From NCBI GenBank assembly GCA_965216955.1, contig CBDCGV010000010.1, forward strand, positions 91,267 to 155,266: DNA of 64,000 nt, written 5' to 3'. This DNA is from CBDCGV01 sp965216955 (GTDB taxonomy: Bacteria > Bacteroidota > Bacteroidia > Chitinophagales > JADIYW01). A program made the position numbers and the translations under genes. Numbering within the stretch: the first letter of the stretch is position 1; each line of letters begins with the position of its first letter. Shown here piece by piece: positions 7,991-17,241 of this stretch. Under the pieces are notes generated by a model. It was not told where the DNA came from, did no database searches, and saw nothing but the letters and a program-made list of their open reading frames with translations.

Positions 7991-10021
7991 ATGAAATTTC
8001 AACTAACATCCAAATTTTCACCTAAAGGAGATCAACCAATTGCCATAGAACAGTTAGTTGAAGGCGTTAAAAGCAATGAATCATCCCAAGTTTTATTAGG
8101 TGTAACGGGATCCGGCAAAACATTTACAGTGGCTAATGTTATTCAAGAAGTTCAAAGACCAACTCTCATATTAAGCCATAACAAAACACTAGTAGCCCAA
8201 TTGTATGGCGAGTTTAAGCAGTTTTTTCCAAAAAATGCTGTTGAGTACTTTGTTTCGTATTATGATTATTATCAACCAGAAGCTTATTTACCAGTAACTG
8301 ATACTTATATAGAGAAAGACTTAAATATCAATGACGAAATAGCAAAACTTAGATTAAGTACAACGTCTTCTCTGTTATCAGGGAGAAGAGATATTATTGT
8401 TGTTGCCTCAGTTTCTTGTATTTATGGTCTTGGAAATCCTGCGGAATTTAAAAACAGAATTATTCGACTAAGCGTTGGAGATAGAGTAAGCAGAAATATG
8501 TTTCTATTTCAATTAGTTGACAATCTATATTCGAGAACCAACAATGATTTTCAGCGAGGGAACTTTAGGGTTAAAGGAGATAACATTGAAATCTTTTTAC
8601 CCTATGCTGATTATGCCTATCGTATTTTGTTTTGGGATGATGAAATTGAAGGATTAGAGTCTTTTAATCCTGAAAATGGCCAACTAATTGAAAAAATGGA
8701 TGACATTGCTATTTTTCCTGCAGAAGCTTATGTAGCTCCAAAAAATATGCTGCCGAACATTTTAGAAGAAATTCAAGATGAATTAATGGCACAAAAAAAT
8801 TACTACAATGAAATTGGGAAAGTTTTAGAAGCCAAACGGTTAGAAGAAAGAATAAACTTTGATGTAGAAATGATCAGGGAATTGGGCTATTGCTCTGGTG
8901 TAGAAAATTATTCCAGATTCTTTGACAGAAGAAATCCTGGCGAGCGACCCTTTTGCTTGTTAGATTATTTTCCTGATGATTACCTGATGGTCATTGATGA
9001 GAGCCATGTTACCATCCCACAGGTCGAGGGCATGTATGGCGGTGATAGAGCCAGAAAACAAAACCTTGTAGAGTTTGGGTTTCGACTGCCTTCAGCTTTA
9101 GATAACCGGCCACTAAATTTTAATGAGTTTGAATCAATGATTAATCAAACGATATATGTTAGTGCGACCCCTGGTAATTTTGAACTGGCGCAAACTGATG
9201 GGTTTTTCATAGAACAAGTTGTACGACCAACTGGTTTATTAGACCCCCCTATTGAAGTTCGTCCTTCCGAAAATCAAGTAGATGATCTTTTAGATGAAAT
9301 TCATAAGAGAGTTAATATAAATGAGCGTGTTTTAATAACAACGCTTACAAAAAGAATGGCTGAAGAGCTTACCAAATATCTATCCAGACTAAATATAAAA
9401 TGTAGATATATCCATAGTGAAATTGACACTTTAGATCGAGTAGAGATTATTCAAGGTTTACGTTTAGGAGATTTTGATGTACTGGTTGGTGTTAACCTAT
9501 TAAGAGAGGGGTTAGACTTACCAGAAGTTTCTTTGGTGGCAATTATGGATGCTGATAAAGAAGGTTTTTTAAGAAACGAAAGATCATTAACACAAACTGC
9601 AGGACGTGCGGCTAGAAATGCGAATGGGTTAGTAATCATGTATGCAGATACTATAACTGGTTCTATGCGAAGAACTATTGACGAAACAAATCGAAGAAGA
9701 GATAAACAAATTGCGTACAACCAAAAGCATGACATTACTCCTACAACTGTCCATAAGTCCAAAGAGGAAATTATCAATAGCGCCTCTATTTTAGACATAA
9801 AAATAGAACGTGATAAAAAATCCAAATCTAAAAACAAACAAGCAGACAAAATGGTTACTGAAGACCCTCTACAAATGACCAAAAGATCCCTTGAAGCACA
9901 AATCGAAAAAACAAAAAAGGCCATGCAAAAGGCAGCCAGAGAAACAGATTTTATGGAAGCAGCTAGACTGAGAGATGAGATGTTCGCTCTTGAAAAAGTT
10001 TTCAAAGAGAGATTTGATTAA
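7991..10021 (+). CDS. uvrB: Excinuclease ABC subunit B
   Basis: Damage-loading helicase of nucleotide excision repair; it receives the lesion from UvrA and recruits UvrC. 676 residues, the normal length. Walker A is GVTGSGKT at residues 37-44; the damage-probing beta-hairpin follows as YYDYYQPEAYLP; the DEAD-like box is VIDESHV; helicase motifs V/VI are LREGLDLPEVSLV and QTAGRAARN. The C-terminal UVR coiled coil (LEAQIEKTKKAMQ to MEAARLRDEMFALEK) that contacts UvrC is present. It stands alone on the plus strand, divergent from DUF5606. Confidence 0.98.
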   Translation: MKFQLTSKFSPKGDQPIAIEQLVEGVKSNESSQVLLGVTGSGKTFTVANVIQEVQRPTLILSHNKTLVAQLYGEFKQFFPKNAVEYFVSYYDYYQPEAYLPVTDTYIEKDLNINDEIAKLRLSTTSSLLSGRRDIIVVASVSCIYGLGNPAEFKNRIIRLSVGDRVSRNMFLFQLVDNLYSRTNNDFQRGNFRVKGDNIEIFLPYADYAYRILFWDDEIEGLESFNPENGQLIEKMDDIAIFPAEAYVAPKNMLPNILEEIQDELMAQKNYYNEIGKVLEAKRLEERINFDVEMIRELGYCSGVENYSRFFDRRNPGERPFCLLDYFPDDYLMVIDESHVTIPQVEGMYGGDRARKQNLVEFGFRLPSALDNRPLNFNEFESMINQTIYVSATPGNFELAQTDGFFIEQVVRPTGLLDPPIEVRPSENQVDDLLDEIHKRVNINERVLITTLTKRMAEELTKYLSRLNIKCRYIHSEIDTLDRVEIIQGLRLGDFDVLVGVNLLREGLDLPEVSLVAIMDADKEGFLRNERSLTQTAGRAARNANGLVIMYADTITGSMRRTIDETNRRRDKQIAYNQKHDITPTTVHKSKEEIINSASILDIKIERDKKSKSKNKQADKMVTEDPLQMTKRSLEAQIEKTKKAMQKAARETDFMEAARLRDEMFALEKVFKERFD

Positions 10022-10078
10022 TCTTTTGGAACCTTTTTTACTCTTATTTATTTGTATATAAATCAAAATGCCGTTGAC

Positions 10079-10897
10079 ATGAAAGTTTTTGGTTGTATTA
10101 CACTACTGCTTTTCTCTTTAAATACTTTTGCCGGTGGGCCATGGGCCGAAGGAAAGTTTAAGGGTTATGCAGAAATATCGGGTAGCTTCACTTTACTTAC
10201 TACCACCCGAGATAACACCTATCAAACCTACTTGGAATTTGGATTAACTGATAAAATCACATTCAAAGGTATCCTTCCTTTTAAATATGTGAAATCTCAA
10301 GAAGATATTGACGACTTCTCCGGAGATCTTTTATCTTCAACAAGTCTATGGGGAATTGGGAACATTTTAGTAGGACTCAAATACCAACTTCCTATAGAAA
10401 AAATACCTTTTTCAATTGGCTTTGATACAGAATTAGGAACTTTAAAAACAGAAAACAACCAAGGCCTAAGAACAGCCTACAACACTTACACTTTCATTCC
10501 AAATATCTCTTTAGGGATGGGATGGGATAATAAATATGCATTTGTTGAATTACGCCCTGGATTTAGAATTAATAATTTTAGTCATTATATCAGTATTGTA
10601 GGAGAATTTGGAGGGAAGCTTAAAGATATGATTTGGGTATCGCTATATGCAGAACTACGAAACAGCTTTAAAAATGGAAGTTTCAATGATATAGAAGATC
10701 TTAGTTTAGGTGATGACTCCCCTTTTAACCTAACAGGCTTTTATAGAGATAGACAAGGGTGGTTTAACTTTGGCCCTAAGCTGGCCATCGAATTAAAAAA
10801 AGGATTTGGAATCAATGCTGCGGCACTTTACTCTTTAGGCATGGCAAACGGAGGAGAGGCTGTTTCTGTAAAGGCTGGAGTGTATTATGATTGGTAG
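10079..10897 (+). CDS. Probable outer-membrane beta-barrel protein, unknown function
   Basis: 272 residues from the ATG at 10079, which opens a clean signal peptide (MKVFGCITLLLFSLNTFAGG); the frame starts 27 bases earlier without a signal-like sequence, so I rejected that start. The mature part alternates polar and hydrophobic residues in short strands with many Gly and aromatic residues (YAEISGSFTLLTTT, FVELRPGFRINNF, GWFNFGPKLAIELKKG) and ends in VYYDW, with an aromatic last residue as in barrels inserted by BamA. I see no named domain. It is 58 bases after uvrB and convergent with aacS. Confidence 0.72.
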   Translation: MKVFGCITLLLFSLNTFAGGPWAEGKFKGYAEISGSFTLLTTTRDNTYQTYLEFGLTDKITFKGILPFKYVKSQEDIDDFSGDLLSSTSLWGIGNILVGLKYQLPIEKIPFSIGFDTELGTLKTENNQGLRTAYNTYTFIPNISLGMGWDNKYAFVELRPGFRINNFSHYISIVGEFGGKLKDMIWVSLYAELRNSFKNGSFNDIEDLSLGDDSPFNLTGFYRDRQGWFNFGPKLAIELKKGFGINAAALYSLGMANGGEAVSVKAGVYYDW

Positions 10898-10933
10898 AGT
10901 TTCTTAAAGCATTTTTCTTGTTTGGTTTATTGG

Positions 10934-12901
10934 TTAAAAGTCAAATTCTTTATTCAAAAAGAAGTCAATAGCTTCGGGGTTTCTCATTGCATCTTTGCTT
11001 AAAGAGTTGGAAACATCGATTCCCATTAATATTTTTTTGACAGGAGCTTCCATTTTTTTACCACTAATAGTATATGGGATATCTTGCACTTGATAAATCT
11101 CATTAGGCACATGTCGTGGGCTGTATTTCTCTTTCAGCGTTGCTTTGATCTTTTGCTTTAATGTATCATTTAAAGCAATCCCTTCCTCTAACATTACAAA
11201 CATGGGCATAAAATGAGCTCCATTTTCTTTATCAATACAAACAACAAGGCTGTCTTTAATCTCTTCCAAACTGTCTACCGCATTATACACCTCACTAGTA
11301 CCAATACGAACTCCTCCTCTGTTTAATGTAGCATCCGATCGACCATATATAATCAATGTCCCTCTATTGGTTATTTTAATCCAATCTCCATGCCTCCATA
11401 TACTTTCATATACGTCAAAATAACTTTTTTGATATCGTTCATCGTTTTTATCATTCCAAAAGAAAACAGGCATAGATGGCATTGGTTCCGTAATCACCAA
11501 CTCCCCTAATTCATCCATAACACTTTTTCCATCTTCACTAAAGGCTTCAATTTTACACCCTAACATTCTACATTGAATTTCCCCCTTGTAAACTGGCAAG
11601 TTAGGAGCTCCCCCTACAAACCCCGTACAAACATCCGTTCCTCCACTTAATGAGACTAACCATAAGTCTCTTTTTACGTGATTATATATCCACTCAAAAG
11701 CATCCGGAGTTAAAGGAGAACCTGTGGAACCTATTGATCTCAGTTTTGGAAATTCATCTTTGCTAAAAGAAAGTCCTGCTTTCATACAGGCAATGTAAAA
11801 ACTAGCCCCCCCTCCAAAATGTGTAATTTTAGTTTGCGATGCAAAATCCCATAGTACATTTAAATCCGGATATCCTGCTGAGCCATCATAAATGACCAAA
11901 GTGCTTCCAACAAGCATAGAAGCCAAAGCATAATTCCACATCATCCATCCTGTGGTAGAATACCAAAAAAAGCGATCGCCCTTTTTTACATCTTGATGTA
12001 GTGAAATCGCCTTCAGATGTTCCAATAAATTGCCTCCATTACTATGGGTTATTGCCTTTGGTTTTCCTGTGGTTCCAGATGAAAACAATATCCATATTGG
12101 ATGATCAAATGGCACCCTCTGAAAAGTCAACTTTCCCCTTACTTCATTTTCTAAAATTGTTTGCCACCATATGCAGTCCTCTTTTAAATTTGAAATATGT
12201 TTTTTTGAAACAACAATTGTTTTTTCGAGAGAGGGAAGTGCGCTTATAAGAGACTCAATAATACTTGTCTTATTAAATTCTTTTCCATTGTATACATAGG
12301 CATTTGCTGCAAATAGTACTTTAGGTTTTATTTGTTTGAAACGATCCACCACACTATCTACCCCAAAGTCTGGTGAGCAACTTGACCAAATTGCCCCCAA
12401 GGAATTTACAGCCAAAAAAGCAATAACAGCTTGCGGATTGTTCGGCAAAAAAGATACAACCCTATCCCCCATTTCTACACCACACTCCTCCTTTAAATAA
12501 TTAGCAACTTTGGCCACCTGAATTCTTAACACCTTCCATGAAATCTCCTCTATCCCCCCTTTTTCAGATTTAAACAATATAGCAGCGTGATCATCATTTT
12601 CATTTCTAAAGATATGTTCTGAGTAATTAAGCAATGTTCCCTCAAACCACTTAGTGCCAATCATCCCCTCTGCAGGACGTTGAATTACATTCTCATAATG
12701 TCCATCATGAAGCACATCATAATAATTCCAAACAGACTCCCAAAAATCTTCAATATTGTTAACTGACCACTCCCATAAGTCAGAATAGTTGCCCTCTTCA
12801 ATCTCAATTTTATTTAACCATTTTTCATAGTGATGCAGGTTGCTTTTTTTATACACCTGAACACTGGGATCAAACAATATTTTGGGCAAATTATTGGCCA
12901 T
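10934..12901 (-). CDS. aacS: Acetoacetate-CoA ligase
   Basis: Activates acetoacetate with ATP and CoA to acetoacetyl-CoA, feeding ketone bodies or polyester breakdown products into acyl-CoA metabolism. 655 residues, typical. Evidence is the acetyl-CoA-synthetase-type N-terminal region (NYSEHIFRNENDDHAAI), the adenylate loop FSSGTTGKPKAITHSNGG, WFWYSTTGWMMW-type core seen as RFFWYSTTGWMMWNYAL, GGTDVCTGFVGG and the C-terminal lysine region YTISGKKMEAPVKKIL. These motifs are closer to acetoacetyl-CoA than to acetyl-CoA synthetases. It is divergent from the acyl-CoA-binding protein gene across a perfect inverted repeat, suggesting joint control. Confidence 0.95.
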   Translation of the reverse strand: MANNLPKILFDPSVQVYKKSNLHHYEKWLNKIEIEEGNYSDLWEWSVNNIEDFWESVWNYYDVLHDGHYENVIQRPAEGMIGTKWFEGTLLNYSEHIFRNENDDHAAILFKSEKGGIEEISWKVLRIQVAKVANYLKEECGVEMGDRVVSFLPNNPQAVIAFLAVNSLGAIWSSCSPDFGVDSVVDRFKQIKPKVLFAANAYVYNGKEFNKTSIIESLISALPSLEKTIVVSKKHISNLKEDCIWWQTILENEVRGKLTFQRVPFDHPIWILFSSGTTGKPKAITHSNGGNLLEHLKAISLHQDVKKGDRFFWYSTTGWMMWNYALASMLVGSTLVIYDGSAGYPDLNVLWDFASQTKITHFGGGASFYIACMKAGLSFSKDEFPKLRSIGSTGSPLTPDAFEWIYNHVKRDLWLVSLSGGTDVCTGFVGGAPNLPVYKGEIQCRMLGCKIEAFSEDGKSVMDELGELVITEPMPSMPVFFWNDKNDERYQKSYFDVYESIWRHGDWIKITNRGTLIIYGRSDATLNRGGVRIGTSEVYNAVDSLEEIKDSLVVCIDKENGAHFMPMFVMLEEGIALNDTLKQKIKATLKEKYSPRHVPNEIYQVQDIPYTISGKKMEAPVKKILMGIDVSNSLSKDAMRNPEAIDFFLNKEFDF

Positions 12902-12915
12902 CTTTGAACTTTAAA

Positions 12916-12942
12916 ATTTATTTGTAAATTACACAAATAAAT
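12916..12942. promoter_or_regulatory. Perfect 10-bp inverted repeat between aacS and ACBP genes
   Basis: ATTTATTTGT (12916-12925) and ACAAATAAAT (12933-12942) are exact reverse complements separated by 7 bases. The site fills most of the 51-base divergent intergenic region, 14 bases from the aacS ATG and 10 from the chosen ACBP ATG. Each arm holds TTTATTTG, one base off the TAnnTTTG -7 box on its own strand. It may be a dimeric regulator's operator, two mirrored -7 boxes, or both. Confidence 0.5.
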
Positions 12943-12952
12943 GAATTATAAA

Positions 12953-13225
12953 ATGAGTTTACAAGATCAATTTGAAGATGCACAATTAAGAGTCAAAAAG
13001 TTAACAGAAAGACCTTCAAATGAAGAATTTCTTGATCTATATGCCCTATTCAAACAAGCAACAATTGGTGACAACGATACAAAAAAGCCAGGAATGTTTG
13101 ACATGAAAGGGCAGTTTAAATGGAAAAGCTGGAAAGAAAAAGCTGGCATGTCTAATGATGAAGCGATGCAAGCTTATATTGATCTAGTAGATACGCTTTT
13201 AGGCAAATATAAACATGAAGACTAG
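12953..13225 (+). CDS. Acyl-CoA-binding protein (ACBP)
   Basis: Small four-helix protein that binds long-chain acyl-CoA esters and buffers or delivers them in the cytoplasm. 90 residues from MSLQDQFEDAQLRVKK; an ATG four codons upstream (12941) is possible but lies inside the inverted repeat. Family marks are FLDLYALFKQATIGD, the KPGMFDMKGQFKWKSW core holding the conserved Lys and Trp, and EEAMQAYI-like DEAMQAYIDLV. ACBP is common in eukaryotes and patchy in bacteria. Its position back-to-back with acetoacetyl-CoA synthetase fits a role in acyl-CoA handling. Confidence 0.93.
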   Translation: MSLQDQFEDAQLRVKKLTERPSNEEFLDLYALFKQATIGDNDTKKPGMFDMKGQFKWKSWKEKAGMSNDEAMQAYIDLVDTLLGKYKHED

Positions 13226-13269
13226 CATTTGATCTAGTTAGAATCAAATAATCTCAGGTAACATGCTTA

Positions 13270-14271
13270 TTATTTCTTCTTTTTAGTTGTTGTTTTTTTT
13301 CTAGCAGCTGTAGTTTTAGCTCTCTTTGTTTGAGCAGTTGACTTTTTCTTTGCTGTTGGCGCTTTTGCTTTTACCTTAGTTTTTGAACCTGCACTCCTTT
13401 TAGCTTTTGAAGTCGTTTTAGCTTTTGGTTTTGCAGTGGCTTTAGTTTTAGCTGTTGAAGCTGTTTTTTTCGCTTTTGAAGTCACCTTCTTTCTTGTCGC
13501 CGTAGTTTTTTTACTTACAGGAGTAGTTTTTGTTGCTTTCTTTTTTGTAGCACTTTTCGCTTTTGTAGCAACTGTCTTTGTTTTAGCTTTCTTTGTAGCA
13601 ACTACCTTTTTTTTCCCACTAACAGTTTTCTTTGAAGCAGTAGCTGCCTTAACAGAAGGTTTTCTTGTCTTCCTCTTTTTAGGTGTTGCTTGCCTAGCTT
13701 TCCATTCTTTTTCAAGCTTACTAAGTTTCCTTTTATCTATTTTATTTATACTATCCGTCTCTCCAAAAAGTTCTAGCGACTTCTTATTATAGGCATAAGC
13801 AGCGGCCTCTGCTGTATCATACAATCCTAAATCAAATCGCTTACCATTATTATACATAACGGCTCTAAACTTATTTGGAGCTACTTGAACCACACCCCTG
13901 TATCCTGTTGCATTTGAGAAACTATTTTGTCGCCTTCTCAACTCAGACATGGTTACCCACTCAATATTTTCAATTTGGCAATTCAATGGATTGCCGTCTT
14001 TTAACCGAACAAAATATTTCTTTCTTGCTCTTGGCTTTTTTAAATACTTATCTGCAACAGCCCTGTGCAAATAAATGGTTAGATTTCTATAGCCTCCTTT
14101 TTTTAAAGGAAAATTCTTTTGAAAAAAAGCGTAACCACTTGAGTGTAATCTCAAATTATTTAAAAAGTTGACTTTTTTAAACTCCGGATCTCTTTTAAAA
14201 AAATTTAAAGCCTTTTTCGTTAGAATAACTTTCTTGGTAGAGTTCTTTAAATCGACTATTTCACCTGCCAT
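13270..14271 (-). CDS. Degenerate HNH + AP2 domain protein with histone H1-like tail
   Basis: 333 residues in three parts. Residues about 60-110 look like the HNH module of homing-type nucleases (LHRAVADKYL, DGNPLNCQIENIEWVT), but the usual Asn-His before the DGN turn is Arg89-Leu90, so cleavage is unlikely. Residues 121-176 are an AP2/ERF-type DNA-binding domain: ATGYRGVVQVAPNKFRAVM, then FDLGLYDTAEAAAYAYNKK. Residues about 195-333 are almost wholly Lys, Ala, Thr and Ser with (S/T)KKK and AKPKAK motifs, like histone H1 tails or AlgP. I infer a nucleoid-associated or regulatory DNA-binding protein derived from a mobile HNH-AP2 nuclease. It has its own strong promoter and is divergent from the sdh operon. 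Confidence 0.85.
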   Translation of the reverse strand: MAGEIVDLKNSTKKVILTKKALNFFKRDPEFKKVNFLNNLRLHSSGYAFFQKNFPLKKGGYRNLTIYLHRAVADKYLKKPRARKKYFVRLKDGNPLNCQIENIEWVTMSELRRRQNSFSNATGYRGVVQVAPNKFRAVMYNNGKRFDLGLYDTAEAAAYAYNKKSLELFGETDSINKIDKRKLSKLEKEWKARQATPKKRKTRKPSVKAATASKKTVSGKKKVVATKKAKTKTVATKAKSATKKKATKTTPVSKKTTATRKKVTSKAKKTASTAKTKATAKPKAKTTSKAKRSAGSKTKVKAKAPTAKKKSTAQTKRAKTTAARKKTTTKKKK

Positions 14272-14331
14272 AATTTAAGTTTTAATAGGCTTTCTGCTTC
14301 TTCTGGCAGTTTTTTACTTTAATGTTAATTT

Positions 14332-14362
14332 CAAATGTATTTAAATTATTTTAAAGTAACAA
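14332..14362 (-). promoter_or_regulatory. Promoter of the AP2/H1-like gene
   Basis: Read on the minus strand: TTG at 14362-14360, a 20-base spacer, then TACATTTG at 14339-14332, matching the Bacteroidota sigma consensus (TTG, TAnnTTTG). It sits 60 bases before the ATG. A second TTTG (14366-14363) directly upstream could serve as an alternative -33 box. Confidence 0.6.
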
Positions 14363-14481
14363 CAAATGAAACATCTTAATTCAGGCACCTAGATTAACGC
14401 ATTACACTATGTGGAACGCTTCCAAATAAGAACGTAACATAAAAATTAACTTTAAATTCAAGGATAATTGATGTGAACCTT

Positions 14482-14489
14482 TATTTTTG
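14482..14489 (+). promoter_or_regulatory. Probable -7 box of the sdhCAB operon
   Basis: TATTTTTG matches TAnnTTTG 24 bases before the sdhC ATG at 14514. No good TTG lies at the proper -33 distance, so the operon may need an activator or the box may be misassigned. The rest of the 14272-14513 gap holds only the divergent AP2-gene promoter. Confidence 0.4.
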
Positions 14490-14513
14490 TCGCCAAATTT
14501 ATCACATAAAGGT

Positions 14514-15182
14514 ATGAGCAGTTCAAATCAATTAGCATCTATTAAAAGAAAAGTAGCCATGGCCCTGTCCGGGTTCTTTTTACTTGTCTTTTTAACACAA
14601 CATCTTGTTATAAACTTTTTATCTGTAATTAGTCCCGAGGCTTTTAATAGTACTTCTCACTTTATGGGCACCAACCCTGTTATTCAATTTATGCTTCAAC
14701 CAGTGTTAATAGGTGGTTTTCTATTTCATATAATAATGGGGATCAATTTAGAGCTAAAAAACAAATCGGCAAGACCTATTAAATATGCTGCTAAGGACAA
14801 TGCGCCAAATGTAACATGGATGTCAAAAAATATGGTTATCACTGGAATAATGGTCTTATTATTCTTGGGATTACATTTCTATGATTTCTGGATTCCAGAA
14901 CTAAAAGCAAAATTTGTTGATGGAGTTTGGAACGAAACGGATAGATATTACCCTGAGTTAAGACATAAATTTCATGATATTGTGAGAGTTATCTTATACG
15001 TGGTTTCATTCGTTTTTCTGGGATTACATTTATCTCATGGATTTCAATCTGCATTTCAATCCGTTGGACTTCGTCATAAGAAATATACGCATTTCATAAA
15101 AAAATTAGGTTACGCATATGCCTTTATTGTTCCAGCAGTATTTGCATTCATCGCATTATTTCACTATTTAACTCAACTGTAA
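14514..15182 (+). CDS. sdhC: Succinate dehydrogenase cytochrome b subunit
   Basis: Membrane anchor of succinate:quinone oxidoreductase; it binds haem b and passes electrons to menaquinone. 222 residues from MSSSNQLASIKRKVAMAL; the frame is open 27 bases further with a TTG, which I rejected because family members start at this point. Five hydrophobic helices are visible, with histidines placed as in diheme type B enzymes: LTQHLVINFL, GGFLFHIIMG, LGLHFYDFW and LGLHLSHGFQSAF. One polypeptide does the whole anchor job, as usual in Bacteroidota. sdhA follows with no gap (TAA then ATG). Confidence 0.93.
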   Translation: MSSSNQLASIKRKVAMALSGFFLLVFLTQHLVINFLSVISPEAFNSTSHFMGTNPVIQFMLQPVLIGGFLFHIIMGINLELKNKSARPIKYAAKDNAPNVTWMSKNMVITGIMVLLFLGLHFYDFWIPELKAKFVDGVWNETDRYYPELRHKFHDIVRVILYVVSFVFLGLHLSHGFQSAFQSVGLRHKKYTHFIKKLGYAYAFIVPAVFAFIALFHYLTQL

Positions 15183-17196
15183 ATGAGTAAACTAAATTCT
15201 AATTCACCAAAAGGGCCAATTGCTGAAAGTTGGAGTAATCATAAAGCTAAGCTAAGGTTAGTTGCCCCAAATAATAGAGACAGAATTGATATAATTGTTG
15301 TAGGAACTGGCCTAGCAGGTGGATCAGCAGCTGCAACGTTAGCAGAGCTGGGATATAATGTTAAAGCTTTCTGTTATCAAGATTCTCCTAGAAGAGCCCA
15401 TTCTATTGCAGCACAAGGGGGTATCAATGCGGCTAAAAACTATCAAGGAGATAATGATTCTATTTACCGTCTGTTTTATGACACTATTAAAGGTGGGGAT
15501 TACAGAGCACGAGAATCTAATGTATATAGGTTAGCTGAAGTATCTGCAAACATCATTGACCAATGTGTTGCACAAGGGGTTCCATTTGCAAGAGACTATG
15601 GGGGATTGTTAGATAACCGCTCTTTTGGAGGCGTACAGGTAAAAAGAACTTTTTATGCCAAAGGGCAAACAGGGCAACAATTATTACTTGGCTGCTATTC
15701 TGCGATGTCTAGGCAAATTGGCCTAGGAAGAATTCAGATGTATAACCGCCACGAAATGCTGGAGCTAGTAAAAGTGGACGGAAAAGCGAGAGGAATAATA
15801 GCAAGAAATCTAATCACCGGCGAAATTGAGAGACATTCAGCACATGCTGTTGTTATTGCTTCGGGGGGGTATGGTAACGTTTATTTCTTATCTACCAATG
15901 CAATGGGTTCTAATTGTTCCGCTGCGTGGAAAATACATAAAAAAGGAGCTTTGTTTGCAAATCCTTGCTATGTTCAAATACACCCTACATGCGTTCCTCA
16001 GCATGGCACACAACAATCGAAATTGACTTTGATGTCTGAATCACTAAGAAACTCTGGTAGAATTTGGGTGCCAAAGAAAAAAAGAGGATGCTCAAGCCAT
16101 CAGAGAAGGCAGGTTAAAACCAACGGATATAAAAGAGGAAGATAGAGACTATTATTTAGAAAGAAGATATCCTGCTTTTGGAAACTTAGTACCTAGAGAT
16201 GTTGCATCAAGAGCTGCAAAAGAACGATGTGATGCAGGATTTGGCGTTGAGAATAATGAAACACAAGAGGGGGTCTTTCTTGATTTCTCTACAGAGATAA
16301 TAAAGAAAGGTAAGGAAGCGGCATATCAAAAGGGTATTAAAAACCCTTCTTATAAAGAAATTAGGGAATTAGGCGAAAAGTGGGTAGAAGAAAAATACGG
16401 CAATCTTTTCCAAATGTATGAAAAGATTACTGACGACAATCCTTATAAAACTCCAATGAAAATATATCCTGCTGTGCATTATACCATGGGAGGTGTTTGG
16501 GTCGACTATAACCTAATGTCTACCATTCCTGGTTGCTATGTTGCGGGTGAAGCTAACTTCTCGGACCATGGAGCGAATAGACTTGGGGCTTCTGCATTAA
16601 TGCAGGGATTGGCAGATGGTTACTTCGTATTACCATATACCATCGCTGAATATTTAGCAGATGAAATTAGAACGGGACCAATACCAACAGATACCAAAGA
16701 ATTTGATGATGCAGAAAATGAAGTTAAAGAACGCATTAACAAATTAGTGAACAATAATGGTAAGCATTCTGTTGACTACTTCCATAAGAAACTAGGAAGA
16801 ATAATGTGGAATAAGGTAGGAATGGCACGAAATGAAAAAGGATTGAAAGAAGCCATTCAAGAAATTGATGCGCTGCGAAAAGAGTTTTGGAACGATGTAT
16901 ATATCCCCGGAACTGCTGACTCTTTCAATCCAGAGCTTGAAAAAGCAGGAAGAGTTGCTGATTTTCTTGAACTAGGACAACTTTTAGCCATGGATGCTTT
17001 GAACAGAAATGAATCTGCAGGAGGGCATTTCAGAGAGGAATACCAAACTGAAGAAGGCGAAGCATTGAGAGATGACGAGCACTACGTTTATGCAGCCGCA
17101 TGGGAATATAAAGGTGACGACATCAACCAAGAGGTGCTTCATAAAGAAGAACTTGAGTTTAATGATATTGAACTTAAAACTAGATCATACAAATAG
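15183..17196 (+). CDS. sdhA: Succinate dehydrogenase/fumarate reductase flavoprotein, one frameshift
   Basis: FAD-carrying catalytic subunit oxidising succinate to fumarate. The dinucleotide fold VVGTGLAGGSAAATL starts near residue 39 and the covalent-FAD histidine is His73 in RAHSIAAQGG. The frame breaks after RIWVPKKK: the A run at 16077-16083 has seven bases, and with six the text continues KEDAQAIREGRLKPTDIKEE and then YLERRYPAFGNLVPRDVASRAA into the second half (MGGVWVDYNLMSTIPGCYVAGEANFSDHGANRLGASALMQG is seen in pieces there). Corrected length is 670 residues, normal for Bacteroidota. Because the enzyme is central and both halves are pristine, I treat this as a sequence error or slippage site rather than a dead gene. 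Confidence 0.93.
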
Positions 17197-17241
17197 ATAT
17201 TAGTAAATAAATAATTACTTCATAAGCATAAAAAAAGACAC

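Noticed and set aside
9451..10005. 184-residue minus-strand frame inside uvrB
   Set aside because: Fully antisense to the conserved UvrB C-terminus, with no family likeness and no promoter.
13436..13792. Hydrophobic 118-residue plus-strand frame rich in Val, Phe, Ala
   Set aside because: It is the antisense of the Lys/Ala-rich tail of the AP2 gene; Lys and Ala codons read backwards give Phe and Ala/Ser/Val, so the frame is a composition effect.
13270..14271. AP2 domain as eukaryotic contamination
   Set aside because: The gene lies between clear Bacteroidota genes, has a TAnnTTTG promoter and AP2 domains are known in bacterial HNH proteins.
16077..16083. Programmed ribosomal frameshift in sdhA as a regulated event
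   Set aside because: No downstream pseudoknot or family precedent is visible; a plain run-length error or transcript slippage explains it better.
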